Source: Ceratotherium simum simum (lineage: Eukaryota; Chordata; Mammalia; Perissodactyla; Rhinocerotidae). Taken from it: a stretch of 64,000 nucleotides of DNA. The notes beneath the pieces are model-generated. The model was given only the letters and a program-made list of their open reading frames with translations. It had not been told where the DNA came from and ran no database searches. Shown here piece by piece: positions 12,128 to 22,658 of this stretch (positions within the stretch are counted from its first letter, which is position 1; each line of letters starts with the position of its first letter). The translations under genes were made by a program, and so were the position numbers. The stretch is from positions 5,028,399-5,092,398 of the forward strand of contig NW_004454207.1 of assembly GCF_000283155.1 (NCBI RefSeq). Reading direction: 5' to 3'.

Positions 12128-12480
12128 GCGGCGGGCAGGGCGGCCTGTGACAAGCGCCTGGCGGCAGCGGGAGCCTGGGCGGCGACGGGGGGCGCGGGGA
12201 GGGCCGGCGGGGAGGGCGCCGGTCCAGCTGCCTCACCGTGACTCAGCGCTTCCAGGCCGCGGCCGCAGGGAGGCGGGAGGCGAGAGGCGGTGGGTCTCGG
12301 GGACCGTGGGCGGGAGCGACACGCCTTTATTTACACGCCACCGTGCGGATCCTCTCGCTCCGCCCGCCGCCTCTCCCTCGCCTGCTCTGCTGCCCTTTGG
12401 CCTCTACGCCCCTCCCGCCGGGAGAGGCGGGAGGGAAGAGCACCCGGGAAAGCGTTTGGGGGGCCCGCTAGGCCTTGAAG
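12060..12480 (-). promoter_or_regulatory. PIR: CpG-island promoter and non-coding first exon of PIR
   Basis: This is the only strongly GC- and CpG-rich stretch of the window, with GC-box cores (GGGCGG type) near 12309 and 12360 and no TATA box. Two donor-like sites are readable on the minus strand: GTGAGTAC with GT at 12127-12126, and GTGAGG at about 12236. Either could end the non-coding first exon that splices to the acceptor at 10627; the first is closer to consensus. Orientation follows from the PIR exons downstream on the minus strand. Long open frames here on both strands are a by-product of GC richness and are not called as genes. Confidence 0.8.
12239..12247 (+). promoter_or_regulatory. 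PIR: Antioxidant response element (ARE/NF-E2 type) in the PIR promoter
   Basis: TGACTCAGC matches the ARE core TGACnnnGC exactly and also contains an AP-1 site (TGACTCA). It sits in the CpG island, within or just upstream of the non-coding first exon. PIR is reported as an NRF2-responsive gene in human cells, so a site here fits established regulation. Function in this species is inferred. Confidence 0.6.
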
Positions 12481-12564
12481 GGGGTGTGTAGTCCTTGCAG
12501 GTGCTCTGATAAGAGCGAAGATCCAAGTCGCCCTCGTAAGAAAACTGTCTTTAACTGGAGCCTG

Positions 12565-12704
12565 CTTGTCACGCAACCCGCGGAGCTTGGCTGCTCCGGT
12601 TCGAATCCTGCCTCCACCACTTGTTAGCTGTGTGACCTTGGGCTGGTGGCTCAGCCTCTCTGTGCTTCTGGTTCCAATACAGTAAAATGGCGACGGTGAC
12701 AATA
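12565..12704 (+). repeat. MIR SINE, left part (split by a Tigger insertion)
   Basis: GGTTCGAATCCTGCCTCC, TTAGCTGTGTGACCTTGGGC and AGTAAAATGGCGACGGTGACAATA are MIR; the element stops at a TA and resumes at 13185. Confidence 0.85.
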
Positions 12705-13184
12705 CAGAGGGCCCCGACTTAACGATGGTTCGACTTATGATTTTTCGACCTTAGGATAGTGTGAAAGTGATATGCACTCAGTAGAAACTACTTCAAATTT
12801 TGATCATTTCCTGGGCTAGCAATATGTGGTACCATACTCTCTGGTGATGCTGGATAGTAGCAGCCGGCTGCAACTCCCAGTCAGCCACATGATCACAAAG
12901 GTAAACAACGATATACCTAAAACCATTCTGTTTTTCACTTGCAGTACAGTATTCAATCAATTACATGAGATATTCAACACTTTATTATAAAATAGGCTTT
13001 ATGTTAGATGACTTTGCCCAACTATAGGCTAATGTAAGTGTTCTGAGCACGTTTAAGGTAGGCTTGGCTTGGCTATGATATTCAATGAGTTAGATGTATT
13101 AAATGCATTTTCGACTTATGGTATTCAACTTATGATGGGTTTATCAGGCCGGTACCCCCATCATCAGAAATCGAGGAAGCTCTG
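12705..13184 (+). mobile_element. Tigger-like (Tc1/mariner) DNA transposon, non-autonomous
   Basis: A 480-base element begins CAGAGGGCCCCGACTTAACG and ends AATCGAGGAAGCTCTG, with partly matching terminal inverted repeats and a TA on each side (12703-12704 and 13185-13186), the target-site signature of the superfamily. It interrupts a MIR whose halves flank it. No transposase frame. Confidence 0.85.
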
Positions 13185-13245
13185 TAGTACCAACCTCGTT
13201 GGATTGTCATGAGAATTAAAGCACTACACAACTGTGTGTTACATA
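13185..13245 (+). repeat. MIR SINE, right part
   Basis: TAGTACCAACCTCGTTGGATTGTCATGAGAATTAAA continues the MIR consensus (TAGTACCTACCTCATAGGGTTGT type) exactly where 12704 stopped. Confidence 0.8.
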
Positions 13246-13562
13246 AGCAAATTGCCTGCTGTTTGCCACTTACAATGGGGGGGGGAGGAGTGAGGGAGCC
13301 AAGACATTTTTGTTCCTGCCTAGAGAAAAGGCACGCTAGTGGGGACACAACCGGTTAAGAGCTTGCATGTTGCTGGAATGCAGTGGGCAGGCAGAGCATT
13401 TTGCCAGGGGCTTGTGGAGTTGCAGAAGCCAGCGAGGGAATCTAGTTCGTTGTTAGGATCTTTAACCAGGAGGTACAGGCATCGCTGTGGGTTTCTGTCC
13501 TCTAAACACCAGAAAGCTCCTTGCGTAGTTTTGAGAAAGGAAGGAAAGTGACACCTCTAAAA

Positions 13563-13900
13563 CAGGGTTCAGCACACTTTGTCTGTAAAGGGCCGGATAG
13601 TGAATATTTTCAACTCTTGCAGGCCACATGTGTTCCCTGTGGAGACTGCCCCAATGGCCTTTGTAGCAACAAAACAGCCATAGCCATCATGTAAATCAGT
13701 GGGCGTGGCTGTTTCAATAAAACTTTGATTATGGATACTGACATTTGAATTCATATAATTTTCACTTGTCATGAAATATTATTCTTCTTTTGATTTTTTT
13801 GTTTCAACCACTGCAAAATGTAAAAAGCATTGTTAACTCACAGGCTGTAAAAACTAGGCAGTGGGCCAGACTTGGCTGCAGGCCAATTTACAAACCCCTG
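13563..13900 (+). mobile_element. hAT-Charlie-type non-autonomous DNA transposon
   Basis: The element starts CAGGGTTCAGCACACTTT and ends TTTACAAACCCCTG, with inverted termini. The flanks CTCTAAAA (13555-13562) and CTCAAAAA (13901-13908) are an 8-base target duplication with one change, diagnostic of hAT. The inner text TGTAAAGGGCCGGATAGTGAATATTTT is the well-known MER-class phrase; the exact family name is uncertain. Confidence 0.85.
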
Positions 13901-14472
13901 CTCAAAAAGAACAGATTAGTTGAGGAACAAGGACTTTCCCCTGGATTCCTTATGTGTCAGTCGGGCTCAATTCCCCCCTCGTCACCTTACTCAGATGATT
14001 CAAGGCTAAATGAAACAATACACGTGAACATTGAAAGTGCCATGGAATAATAAAGTATGGTTGCTTATCATCATCATACTTACTTCTGCAACTGTCTCCA
14101 AATAAAATAGAAGCATGGACTCTCTGCCTGGCACTTTGCTTCTGCATTCCCTGCCAAAAAGTTCACCATTTAGCCGGTTACCTGAGCCTGGAACTCAGGC
14201 TCTCGCCATCACTCTTCCACCTTGAAATCCTGTGGATTCTGCTCCTAGTCTCTCTTAAATATATTCAGTCCTTCCCATTTTGACTGCCACCATCCATCTT
14301 CTCTGATAGCCACCCCACTCTTCCTGCCTTCAGGCTTACCACTGGCCAATCCATTCTCCAAGTCACAGGGAAGCGAAATAAATGCCTAAAACCTTCATTG
14401 TCCTCAGGAAAGTCCTGTGATGTCTTCAACCTGGCCTCACCCTCAACATGCTGACACTTGCTCAAGGACAAA

Positions 14473-14512
14473 TACACACACACACACGCACACACACACA
14501 CACACACACACA
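14473..14512. repeat. (CA)n microsatellite
   Basis: About 20 CA units with one CG interruption. Confidence 0.95.
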
Positions 14513-14849
14513 GGTACCCCCCTCTTTCCACCATGCTGACCTTCTTTTAGACTCTGGAGGGTGTGTTCTCCCTCTTGTTGGCTTGCTGCACCTCTGTCTG
14601 GAACTTTCTTTCTCTCTCCTTGATCTGGCTTATCCCCATTCATCTTGCAGCTCTCAGTTTCCATGTCGCTCCCTCTGGGAAACCTCCCCCGTCTGCCCCT
14701 TCAAGTATGGGTGAGATGTTTGATGTGGCAATCATCACAACTACACATTGTTAACCAGAGTCATTGTTTACTATCCTTTGGAAGATTCTATTTTCCTAAG
14801 ATGGCTCCAACAGTATCTGCCATCACACATGTCTTCTTCTGCAATGTGA

Positions 14850-15368
14850 GCTTGACACACCCCCCATCACAAGTGGAGTTTACTTCTCTTCCTCTTGAGT
14901 CTAGGCAGAGCCTGTGGCTGCTTTGACCAATGCAACACAGTGGAAGTGACACTGTGCTAATTCTGGGCGTGGCTCTAAAATGGCCTGGCAGCTTCTGCTT
15001 CCTGCCTCTTGGAAGCCAGCTGCTGTGTAAGAAGACCGATGACTCTGGGACCACCTTTCTGGGAGAAGCCCACACCACATGAAGGAGAGGTAGAAATGCC
15101 ATATGAGGAGAGACAGAAGCCAAGAACACCGAGCTGCCAGACATATAGACAAAGAAGCCGTCGTGGAAGTGGATCCTCCAGGCCCAGCTGCCCCAGCTGA
15201 TGCCACCTGGATAAGACATGATCACCCAACTGCATCCTTCCCAACTTCTGGACCCACAGAATTGAGCAAATAAAAATAATGAGCAAATAAAATAGTGAGC
15301 GAATAAAAATGGTTGTTTTAAGCCACTCCATTTCCATGTGGTTTGTTTCGTGATAATAGATAAGTGGA
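14850..15368 (+). repeat. MLT1-type MaLR LTR
   Basis: GAAGTGACACTGTGCTAATTCTGGGC, a long central part, then TTTTAAGCCACTCCATTTCCATGTGGTTTGTTTCGTGATAATAGATAA is the 3' half and end of an MLT1 LTR. The polyadenylation-signal region is expanded to three tandem copies (15263-15311). The left limit is approximate. Confidence 0.7.
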
Positions 15369-17069
15369 AAATATGCCTTTATGTGAGAGGAGAGATGAGG
15401 TGGATTTTCAAAGCTCGCTGGGCTAAAGAAAACCTCTCACAAATATTTACCTTTTCAGAAAGCGGATATGTCCATTTAAATGTTATTACCAAGGCAACCA
15501 GACATCTAGCAAAATAAGCAATTATTAAAGTAGACTTGAGAGATTAACTGTTGCCTCCCATTGGCCATAGCAGTAAGCTCTGGAGCTCAGGTGCCCTGAA
15601 GTCTCCTCTGTTACAATCAGCGTTTACAAGGACAGCTTCCTAATGCAAGAAAACAAGAGAGAAGGGTGTCGCTGTACATTTTCACCCACTTCTATCCTGG
15701 GTTTGCGATACTCTTGGGGATGCTTTCAGTTTATCACCTTTTCAGAGCTTCCTCTGGGACTCAGAATCCCTTCCAGCTCTGAAACTGTAACGAGAGTGAG
15801 AGCTTCCCTTCCTTCTTGTTTTTAATAAACCAGTCACAGGTAGAAGTTAAGCCAAGGACGTGCATTGTCAGGGCAAGGCAGGGAATTCTACTTGCAGGCC
15901 CCTGTGGAGAAAAGAACAGGCCTGGAAAGCCAGAAGACTTAAAATGAGGAAAAACAAAGGTGAGAGAGGGGCAAATTTTTACAAATGGAATATGGGGCAT
16001 GTAATCTTTCATTATAACAGGGCCTACTTTTGAGATGACAAATGTGACCCTGTGCATGGAGCTTTGAGCACTTTTCACACTGTCATTTGCCATCTAGATG
16101 GAGATGTCGACCAGGCAGCTGGATATATGAGTGTGTAGGTACACTATCGATAGCCCTTGGAATCCTGCAAAACATAAAGAAAAATCCACGCTGATATGAC
16201 AATGAAGAAAGCCTTCCCTAGAAGATTCCAGATAACACCATTATAGTCTGTAAAGATACCCACATTATCAACATATTTGAACTTTTTTTCTCAAAAATTT
16301 TATTTTCCTCTTCTGTATGACTTTTCAACTTTCTGCTCAAAGGTATTTTATAGAAATACATGGCCATCTTTCATTTCATCATTTGTATGTTTTTTTCTCC
16401 TGCAAGCAATCAACTCAAAAATTCTTTCTTGCAGATTGGTCAGGTTTTGGTAATTTGCCTCCCAGAGCACTGTAGCTGCTGTTCATTAAATGACAAATAT
16501 CTCTGGAATATTCCATATTAGAGATTCAGACTCACTGAACCCAGGAAATCAATTGGCTCCAAGTCAGGGACTGATTATTATGTAAACATTAGTTTATGAA
16601 GGCCATTAATGTGCTGCTGATTGAGGACATCCAAATATGTCCAGAAAAGACGGGTATACGTGACTCCCATTTCCACCCTCGTGAGAGCAATCTGCACAGT
16701 CGGTCTGTTCCATCAACCAGGGTTCTGACCCAGAAGCTACATGTGATCAGCTGTTGCATGAAACCCATAACTGTGTTCCTCTCTGTCTTTCCCATGGGTT
16801 TTTGGCAGTGTGCCAGAAAAGAACAGCTTGTGATCCTCTCTTTTGAGCCACAGATCTTTCTTAGAATTCATCACAAGCAAAACACTCTTGGCCCTGAAAG
16901 GCCGATTCATCTCTGAACCAGGGAAAGGGAGAAATTTAGGTGAATGATTCCCCTAATGCTTACCTCATGTACCCTGATAACCTTTCTCGGTTTTCAGCTT
17001 TTATAAGGTTGTGTCTTCTGGCCAAATGAAGGCTGCTTTCAAGATCACAGTATTGGAGTTAAAATAAAA

Positions 17070-17375
17070 GGCTAATTTGAATTAACCTCTAGTTAATGTT
17101 ATGTATGCTGAGGTGTTTACAAATGAAGTGTACTGATGTCTGCAACTTACTCTGAATGCACCAAAAATAATAATAACATTGGCAGTAGTAGTAATACCGA
17201 TAAGGTGGATTGAAAGATGGAGAGAGAGATGGATAAATGGATAGATATATGACAAAGAAAATATAGTAAAAGGTAACTGTAGATTCTAGATGGTGGTATA
17301 TGGGTGCTCACTGTAAAGTTCTTTTAACTTTTCTGTATTTTGAAATTTTTCGTGATAAAATTTTGGGAAAAATAA
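17070..17375 (+). repeat. L1M-type 3' end
   Basis: CTGCAACTTACTCTGAATGC, a short GATA/GAGA stretch, and TTTTAACTTTTCTGTATTTTGAAATTTTTCGTGATAAAATTTTGGG follow the same 3'-tail pattern as 35150-35550. Confidence 0.55.
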
Positions 17376-17558
17376 TTTGAATCAAAGTGGGAATTGTGGC
17401 TGGAAGAGTTCCATAAAGATACCCCCTTTGCCTACTTTCTTCACTTTCAACTCTGGCACCTTGTACACTACCATTCAGTGAATGTCTGTTGAATTGAGCT
17501 GTTGAACTAAATTCCAAGCTACTAAATCACTTTCACAGCTAGCAGGATTCCTCTAGGG

Positions 17559-17755
17559 CATGAGTTGGCAAATCTTTTCTGTGAGGGCCAGATGGTAAAT
17601 ATTTGAGACTTTGCAGGCATACAGTCTCTGTTGCAACTACTCTACTCTGCCATTGTAGAATGAAAGGAGCCACACACAATGCCTAACGAATGGTCATGGC
17701 TGTGTTCCAATAAATTTTATTTACAAAAACAGGTGGTCATAGTTTGCCAACCCCA
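17559..17755 (+). mobile_element. hAT-Charlie-type DNA transposon
   Basis: CATGAGTTGGCAAATCTTTTCTGTGAGGGCCAGATGGTAAATATTTGAG through CAATAAATTTTATTTACAAAAACAGG to TAGTTTGCCAACCCC. It is the same superfamily and inner phrase as the element at 13563, with inverted ends. Confidence 0.75.
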
Positions 17756-18159
17756 TCTACACCCCAAATCCTTACCTTCCACTAAAAAACGGGAGTAAAA
17801 TTGAGAAAATGCCAACATCTCTGTAAAACTTTCATAGGTGTCAGGAAAGGTGGTAACAAAACAGAACAACAAACCTTTCATGTGCACCTCCAGCCCCTAC
17901 TCACGCATCTCCTTTCATAAGGAACAATGCTATTTGTTCCACCACTGGACTTGAGGTTTAAAATGCAAGCATCCTTAGGAGAGGTGACACATTAACAGTC
18001 GATTCCACTAAGTGTAAACTATTACATCAGGTCCCAACCTCCAAGCAGATTATTTTAGTACCAGAAGGAATAAGTGCAGGAGGTGATGGAGTGACGCCCC
18101 AATGAAGAGACAAGAGTGGAAAAAGCTCAAGCTGTAGAAAGAAGCTGTTGGAGCCCTTG

Positions 18160-19110
18160 TGGGCTTACTCTTTAGTGAGGAGAGACAGATATCAACGGTA
18201 ATAAACAGGGAAATTATGTAGTAGGTTATAAGGTGATATGTGCTATGGAAAAAAGAAAAAGTGGAGCAAACTAAGGAGATTGGGAGTTCTGGGTGAAGTG
18301 AGGCTTGTAGTCTTAAACAGGGTGGTCCAAGTAGGGCTCATTAGGAAGATACCATTTTAAAGCAGAGCCTGGAGATGAGGAAATGAACCAGAGAGACATC
18401 TGTGACAGTTTGCCAAGCAGAGGAAACCACAGATGCAAAGGCCCTGGGGCAGACGGCACTCAGAATATTGTAGGAGTAGCAAGGAGGCCAGTTTTAGGAG
18501 CAGCAAGGTAAAGTAGAAGAATCATAAGATGATGTTAAAGACAGTGCTAGGGAACCAGAAGCGAGAGGACCATTGGAGAGTTCAGATTGGAGAAGTGGTG
18601 AGAACTGACTTACATTTCAAAGAATCACTCTGGCTACTCAGTGGAGAATAGACCGCACACAGGAGGCAAGAGTCAGTGAGGGAGAGCAGTCAGGAGGTGA
18701 GAGCAGTATTCCAGGTGAGGGATGGTGGCACTGAGACCAGTAGGTAGCAGCAAAGGTGGTGAAAGTGGCCAAAATGGGGACATGTTCTGAAGATAGGGCT
18801 AACTGTATTTTGTGAATGATTGGACGTTGGGTGTGAAGGGAGGGTAAAAGTCAAGGATGAGTCCACGTTCTTTGGCCTGAGAAACTGGAAGGATAGAATT
18901 GCTATTAGCTGAGAAGGGGAAGACTGTAGGAGAAGCTAGTTTGAGGGGTTAGTTGGGAGGTCGGTTTTGACATGTTAAGTTTGACATGTCTATTAGATAT
19001 TCCAAGTATAGATGGACAAGTGGATGGTCAACTACAAGTCTGGAATTCAGGAGTGAGGATCTGAAATTTGGAATCACAAGCATATAGATGGTGTTTAAAA
19101 CCATGAGTCA
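18160..19110 (+). repeat. Long old dispersed repeat, family not identified
   Basis: 950 bases of a familiar ancient text: GATATGTGCTATGGAAAAAAG, AGGCCCTGGGGCAGACGGC, AAGAATCACTCTGGCTACTC, GGTTTTGACATGTTAAGTTTGACATG, AGCATATAGATGGTGTTTAAA. It is the fullest copy in the window. I know this as a high-copy mammalian repeat but will not name the family. Confidence 0.6.
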
Positions 19111-19202
19111 AATGAATTTTTTAAAGTGAGAGAAAAATGGAGGTCAGCCAGAAACCAGATCTCTCTCTCTCCCTCCCTTCTCCTCCCCGACTCTCTTTCT
19201 CA

Positions 19203-19222
19203 TACACACACACACACACACA
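19203..19222. repeat. (AC)n microsatellite after a CT-rich tract
   Basis: Ten AC units, preceded by a CT-rich run at 19159-19200. Confidence 0.9.
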
Positions 19223-20084
19223 AAAAAAAAACCAATGAATCCTATCAGCATCTTTCTTATTATGAAAAGGTAAGATCTACTACTCCCAAGTGAACAAGTT
19301 TGTTTACGCCATGAAGTCAAATTATCCCATGCTACATCCTTACAGAAGCTTGTCACATGCTAAAGACTTACATAAACAAGCTTTAGAGAAAATTCCTAAG
19401 GGTCTCACTGGGTAGAGGTGACAACACAGACTGTAATTCGAGCAAATTAAATCATGTGATTGAAACAGCAGGTTGCCACAACAAGTTAGAATTAAACTAA
19501 AGACATGGAAAATACAGAGCCAAAGAAAGGGTCGGGAGAAGTGGCAGAGGAAGTGAATGAATAGAATAATGAATAACTAAATAAATCTGTGACATTTTGA
19601 CTTAGAGGAAACCACGCCTCCCAGCTGCCCTTGAGTGTTTCAAGCCCCAAGAAGGGATGGGAATCCCGAGAGATTGTGCCCAGGTGTTTCCAGGTTTCTG
19701 CCACTTCCTCCTTCCCCTCCCCTAAATATACTTTTTATTCTAGAATTGATCTTCTGCTGTGCTACCATACATCAACAGTGGAGTTAATACAAATCACCAT
19801 GTGGGAAAGGAAGTTAATTAGCAGAGTGTAAAATTAACTCATTTGGCCAGGTTGCTGTGCCACTGTTACACTGCTTCACTCTCACTTTCTCGAATGACTG
19901 CCTACTTTATCCCTAGAGGGTGGAGGGCTATTTGGAACCCATCAGTGACTTATTTGCTATTGGGATCTATTCTCCCCTCTTTTGAATTCTTCTGAAGGAT
20001 TCTTTGGCCTTCCCAAAATTCCAGTTTCAAACAGAAATATAAAAAATATCTCTGTCAGTTATTTTTCACACACTCTGCTGTAAT

Positions 20085-20235
20085 TAAACCTTTACTTGTG
20101 GTTCTTCCTTCACCAGATATAAGCCCCCTGAAGATGTGGGCTGCCTCTGCTCTGTTGACTACTGTGTCTCCGGCCCCTAACAGAATGCTTATCCCACATG
20201 GTATGTTCTCAATAAGACTTGAATGAATGAACAGA
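20085..20235 (+). repeat. L2 LINE 3' end
   Basis: ATAAGCCCCCTGAAGATGTGGGC, TCTGTTGACTACTGTGTCTCCGGCCCC and TCAATAAGACTTGAATGAATGAA are the L2 3' terminus. Confidence 0.8.
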
Positions 20236-21818
20236 AATGATGCTAATCCTGTGTCCACTCAAAAGAATACCTCTTTGAAAGTCAGTAGCTACACTCCCCT
20301 CTGCCAACTCAAGGTTTCATCACACCATAGATGTTTACAAATAAGTTAAGGCAGCCAACAATTTATAAGTTAATAGAAGAGTGTCAATGCATGCTAAAAG
20401 GATGATTCATTTTCTCGGCTGTCCATAGCAGAGCCTAAAATAAGGCATTAGACTTATTATATATGGGCAGCCAGTATGCACCAGAGAAAATGGTGCAAGC
20501 AGTAAAGCCAAAAGTTGTGATGTTGTATTAATGATGTCAAGTGACAATCACACTTTTTCATGGCAATCTTGATGCGCAGTACATTAGCAAAACTGTTCTC
20601 TTTTCCATTTCTGGATTTCTTAATAATTTAAGTTGTGGAAATGTGCTCCTTTTCGGTCATATTAACTGTCCTTCTCTCTCATATATTCTCCGACCTCCCT
20701 TTCTCCAGTGTTGAGCTGAAATTTTCATTGCTGATTCTCTGTGCACTTTGGCGTTACCTCATGGTTTCCTGCCTTGAGCGAGAGAAGTCAGCATCAGAAG
20801 TGGGGTTTTGCAGAGATATTTTCTTGTCCTTCCCAGCACAGAGCTCTCTAAACAAAGGCAGGGTTATCACATGTACCCGACAGCTGCCTGGGAAAAGCAG
20901 GAGCTGTAGTTATCAAAGTTGGAACCTTTCTGAAATATGCTTTGTCTCCGTTTTTGTTGCATTCAATCAGATCAACAAGTGTTGGCTAAGTTTGAGCGTG
21001 GTTTCCTGTGGGATTGTGTAAGGCCTTGCAGGACAATAAACGTTTTGGGGGCACTGAGTAACGTAGCCATTTCTGACCCAGCAGCCGGGAAAATGTGAGA
21101 CAATTCACCGCTGCTGGAAGGAGGACAGTGGGGCTGTGTTCCTGCGAGGGCAGATTAACTTTACCTCCGTGGACCTGGCGGCGGAACAAGCCAAAATGGT
21201 GCGTTTAAACGGCAGGTGGCTACGCAATATCATATCCTACAGGAAAATAGATTCGGATCCGGGTGTGGTAGAGCCTGAAGTTCACAAAATTTGGGGAGCC
21301 TGCTTTAAGAAAAATACTAAAAAATCATGAATATGAAATCGCTGGGGCTCCTCTGGGACTTTGGATGGGACCGTGTAATTTGGGGGGCTGCTATAGTTTC
21401 ACAGTAAATTACCCCCCAGCTCAAAATCTCGTTCAGGGAAGCTGTCGGGTTGTGTGTACATCATCATCAGCTCGATGTAGTTTTGCGTCGTTTCCTCTGC
21501 TGATTTCCATACTATTCTTTAGACATTGGCTTTTCATATTGGCTTCATAACTGCTTCCAAAAAGACAAAGAAATGTTAGTCATACCTTCTTTTATTTATC
21601 TGTGTTTTTATGATGTTATTTTAGCTACAAATATTTGTTCTTAGGTTCCTGAAGTCTCCCTAAATTGGGAGCTTGGGGGTATTTTAGATAGAGATAGAAA
21701 GATGGAAAGGAGGTGAACCAGACAGCCGCAGCCACATCCATATAATTTTGAAAGTTCCTGTGGACCATGATGATTTCATTGGATTTAAAAAGTAGTACAA
21801 CTATAATGTGGTCTAGGT

Positions 21819-21979
21819 CAGTGCTTTTCAAACTCTCATGTGCACTGGGATCACCTGGGGATCTGGCTAAAACGCAGATTCTGATGCTCTAGGTGTGTGC
21901 CAGGGCCCGAGACTCTGCATTTCTAACAAACTCCCAGGGGATGCTGATGCTGCTGGTCCATGGACCACACTTTGAGTAA
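21819..21979 (+). mobile_element. MER20-type hAT-Charlie element
   Basis: CAGTGCTTTTCAAACTCTCATG through GCATTTCTAACAAACTCCCAGG, GATGCTGATGCTGCTGGTCC to GACCACACTTTGAGTAAC is MER20 in order. Confidence 0.8.
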
Positions 21980-22289
21980 CATCCATGTATTGATTTGTAA
22001 GAAATCTACTGGCGCAAATGCACAGTCAATAGGGCTGGTTCAGCCTGATTTTAAGGTAACCAGTCCCAGGACTGAAAACTTGTGATAGACCTGCGAGCAG
22101 GTGCTTGTTGACTGGAGAATACGTGTGGAGTCCTCTCCTTAGCTCCTATCCCCAGGAGCTGGGGGAAGGGGGATGAGGACTGAAATTTTATCATTGAGGA
22201 TCATTTTGTTGTCTTAAGTTTTTAAACTTTGTTATGGTTTTTTTTTAAAACTCTACCTACGGAGTGATGAGGGGAAGGGGTACAGGATT

Positions 22290-22490
22290 CGGGAACATCT
22301 ACTGGGGTGCTAGGCATCGTACCGCCATTTTCTCTTGACTCCTCATAACCCTTTGAGGTGGTTATTGTTTCACTCCCTTTACAGATGGGGAAGCTGAGGT
22401 TTAGCAGGGTTAAGTAATATGCCAGGTTGCACAGAGACAGAGCAGGGATTGGAACCCACCAGCTTGGTGCTTTCGCCCACACCAACCTGT
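22290..22490 (-). repeat. MIR SINE
   Basis: ACAGATGGGGAAGCTGAGG, GCCAGGTTGCACAGAGACAGAGCAGGGATTGGAACC is reverse-complement MIR. Confidence 0.8.
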
Positions 22491-22650
22491 ATCGCCTAAG
22501 CGGTGTTATGTGTTAAGCTAATTCAGCATAAGGTATTAAGACGTGCCTTTATCACTTTTTGCTTTTTTCCTAAGGAGGGTGCCCAGAGGAGTGCCCTCGG
22601 CAAAGGGGAGGGAGCAGAAGGAAAGACATTGCTGAAAAGAAGGAAGGGCT

Positions 22651-22658
22651 TATAAAAG
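22651..22658 (+). promoter_or_regulatory. BMX: TATA-box candidate for BMX
   Basis: TATAAAAG lies in unique sequence upstream of BMX on the plus strand. A consensus splice donor, AAG/GTAAGG, follows at 22798-22806. About 30 bases below the TATA would place a start near 22682 and give a non-coding exon of roughly 120 bases. BMX needs at least one such exon because its start-codon exon opens with an acceptor. Assignment to BMX is inferred and unproven. Confidence 0.3.

Larger units (their letters stand above)
2816..12330 (-). other. PIR: PIR gene, 5' part (pirin), minus strand
   Basis: Gene-level entry. Two coding exons and a CpG-island promoter are visible; the gene continues past the left edge. 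Pirin is a nuclear cupin-fold protein that binds one iron ion and acts as a redox-sensitive co-regulator of transcription (NF-kB and Bcl-3 partners, from knowledge of the family). Translated from the ATG at 10591, the two exons give 63 residues that match the start of mammalian pirin as I remember it. The second exon ends with the DHPHRGFET segment, which holds the first two metal-binding histidines (H56 and H58). The remaining ligands (near H101 and E103) would be in exons to the left of the window. The 5' end is taken from the CpG island and is approximate. Confidence 0.93.

Noticed and set aside
12069..12702. Overlapping long open frames on both strands (up to 140 codons)
   Set aside because: They lie in a CpG island, where stop codons are rare by composition. 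The translations are Arg/Pro/Gly-rich without domains, and the region is the PIR promoter.
14788..15337. Three overlapping minus-strand frames of 100-145 codons
   Set aside because: They lie within an MLT1-type LTR; no retroviral or cellular domain is recognisable, and the overlap of three frames suggests chance.
18160..19110. Possible processed pseudogene or non-coding RNA gene
   Set aside because: The same text occurs in part at three other places in the window, so it is a dispersed repeat.
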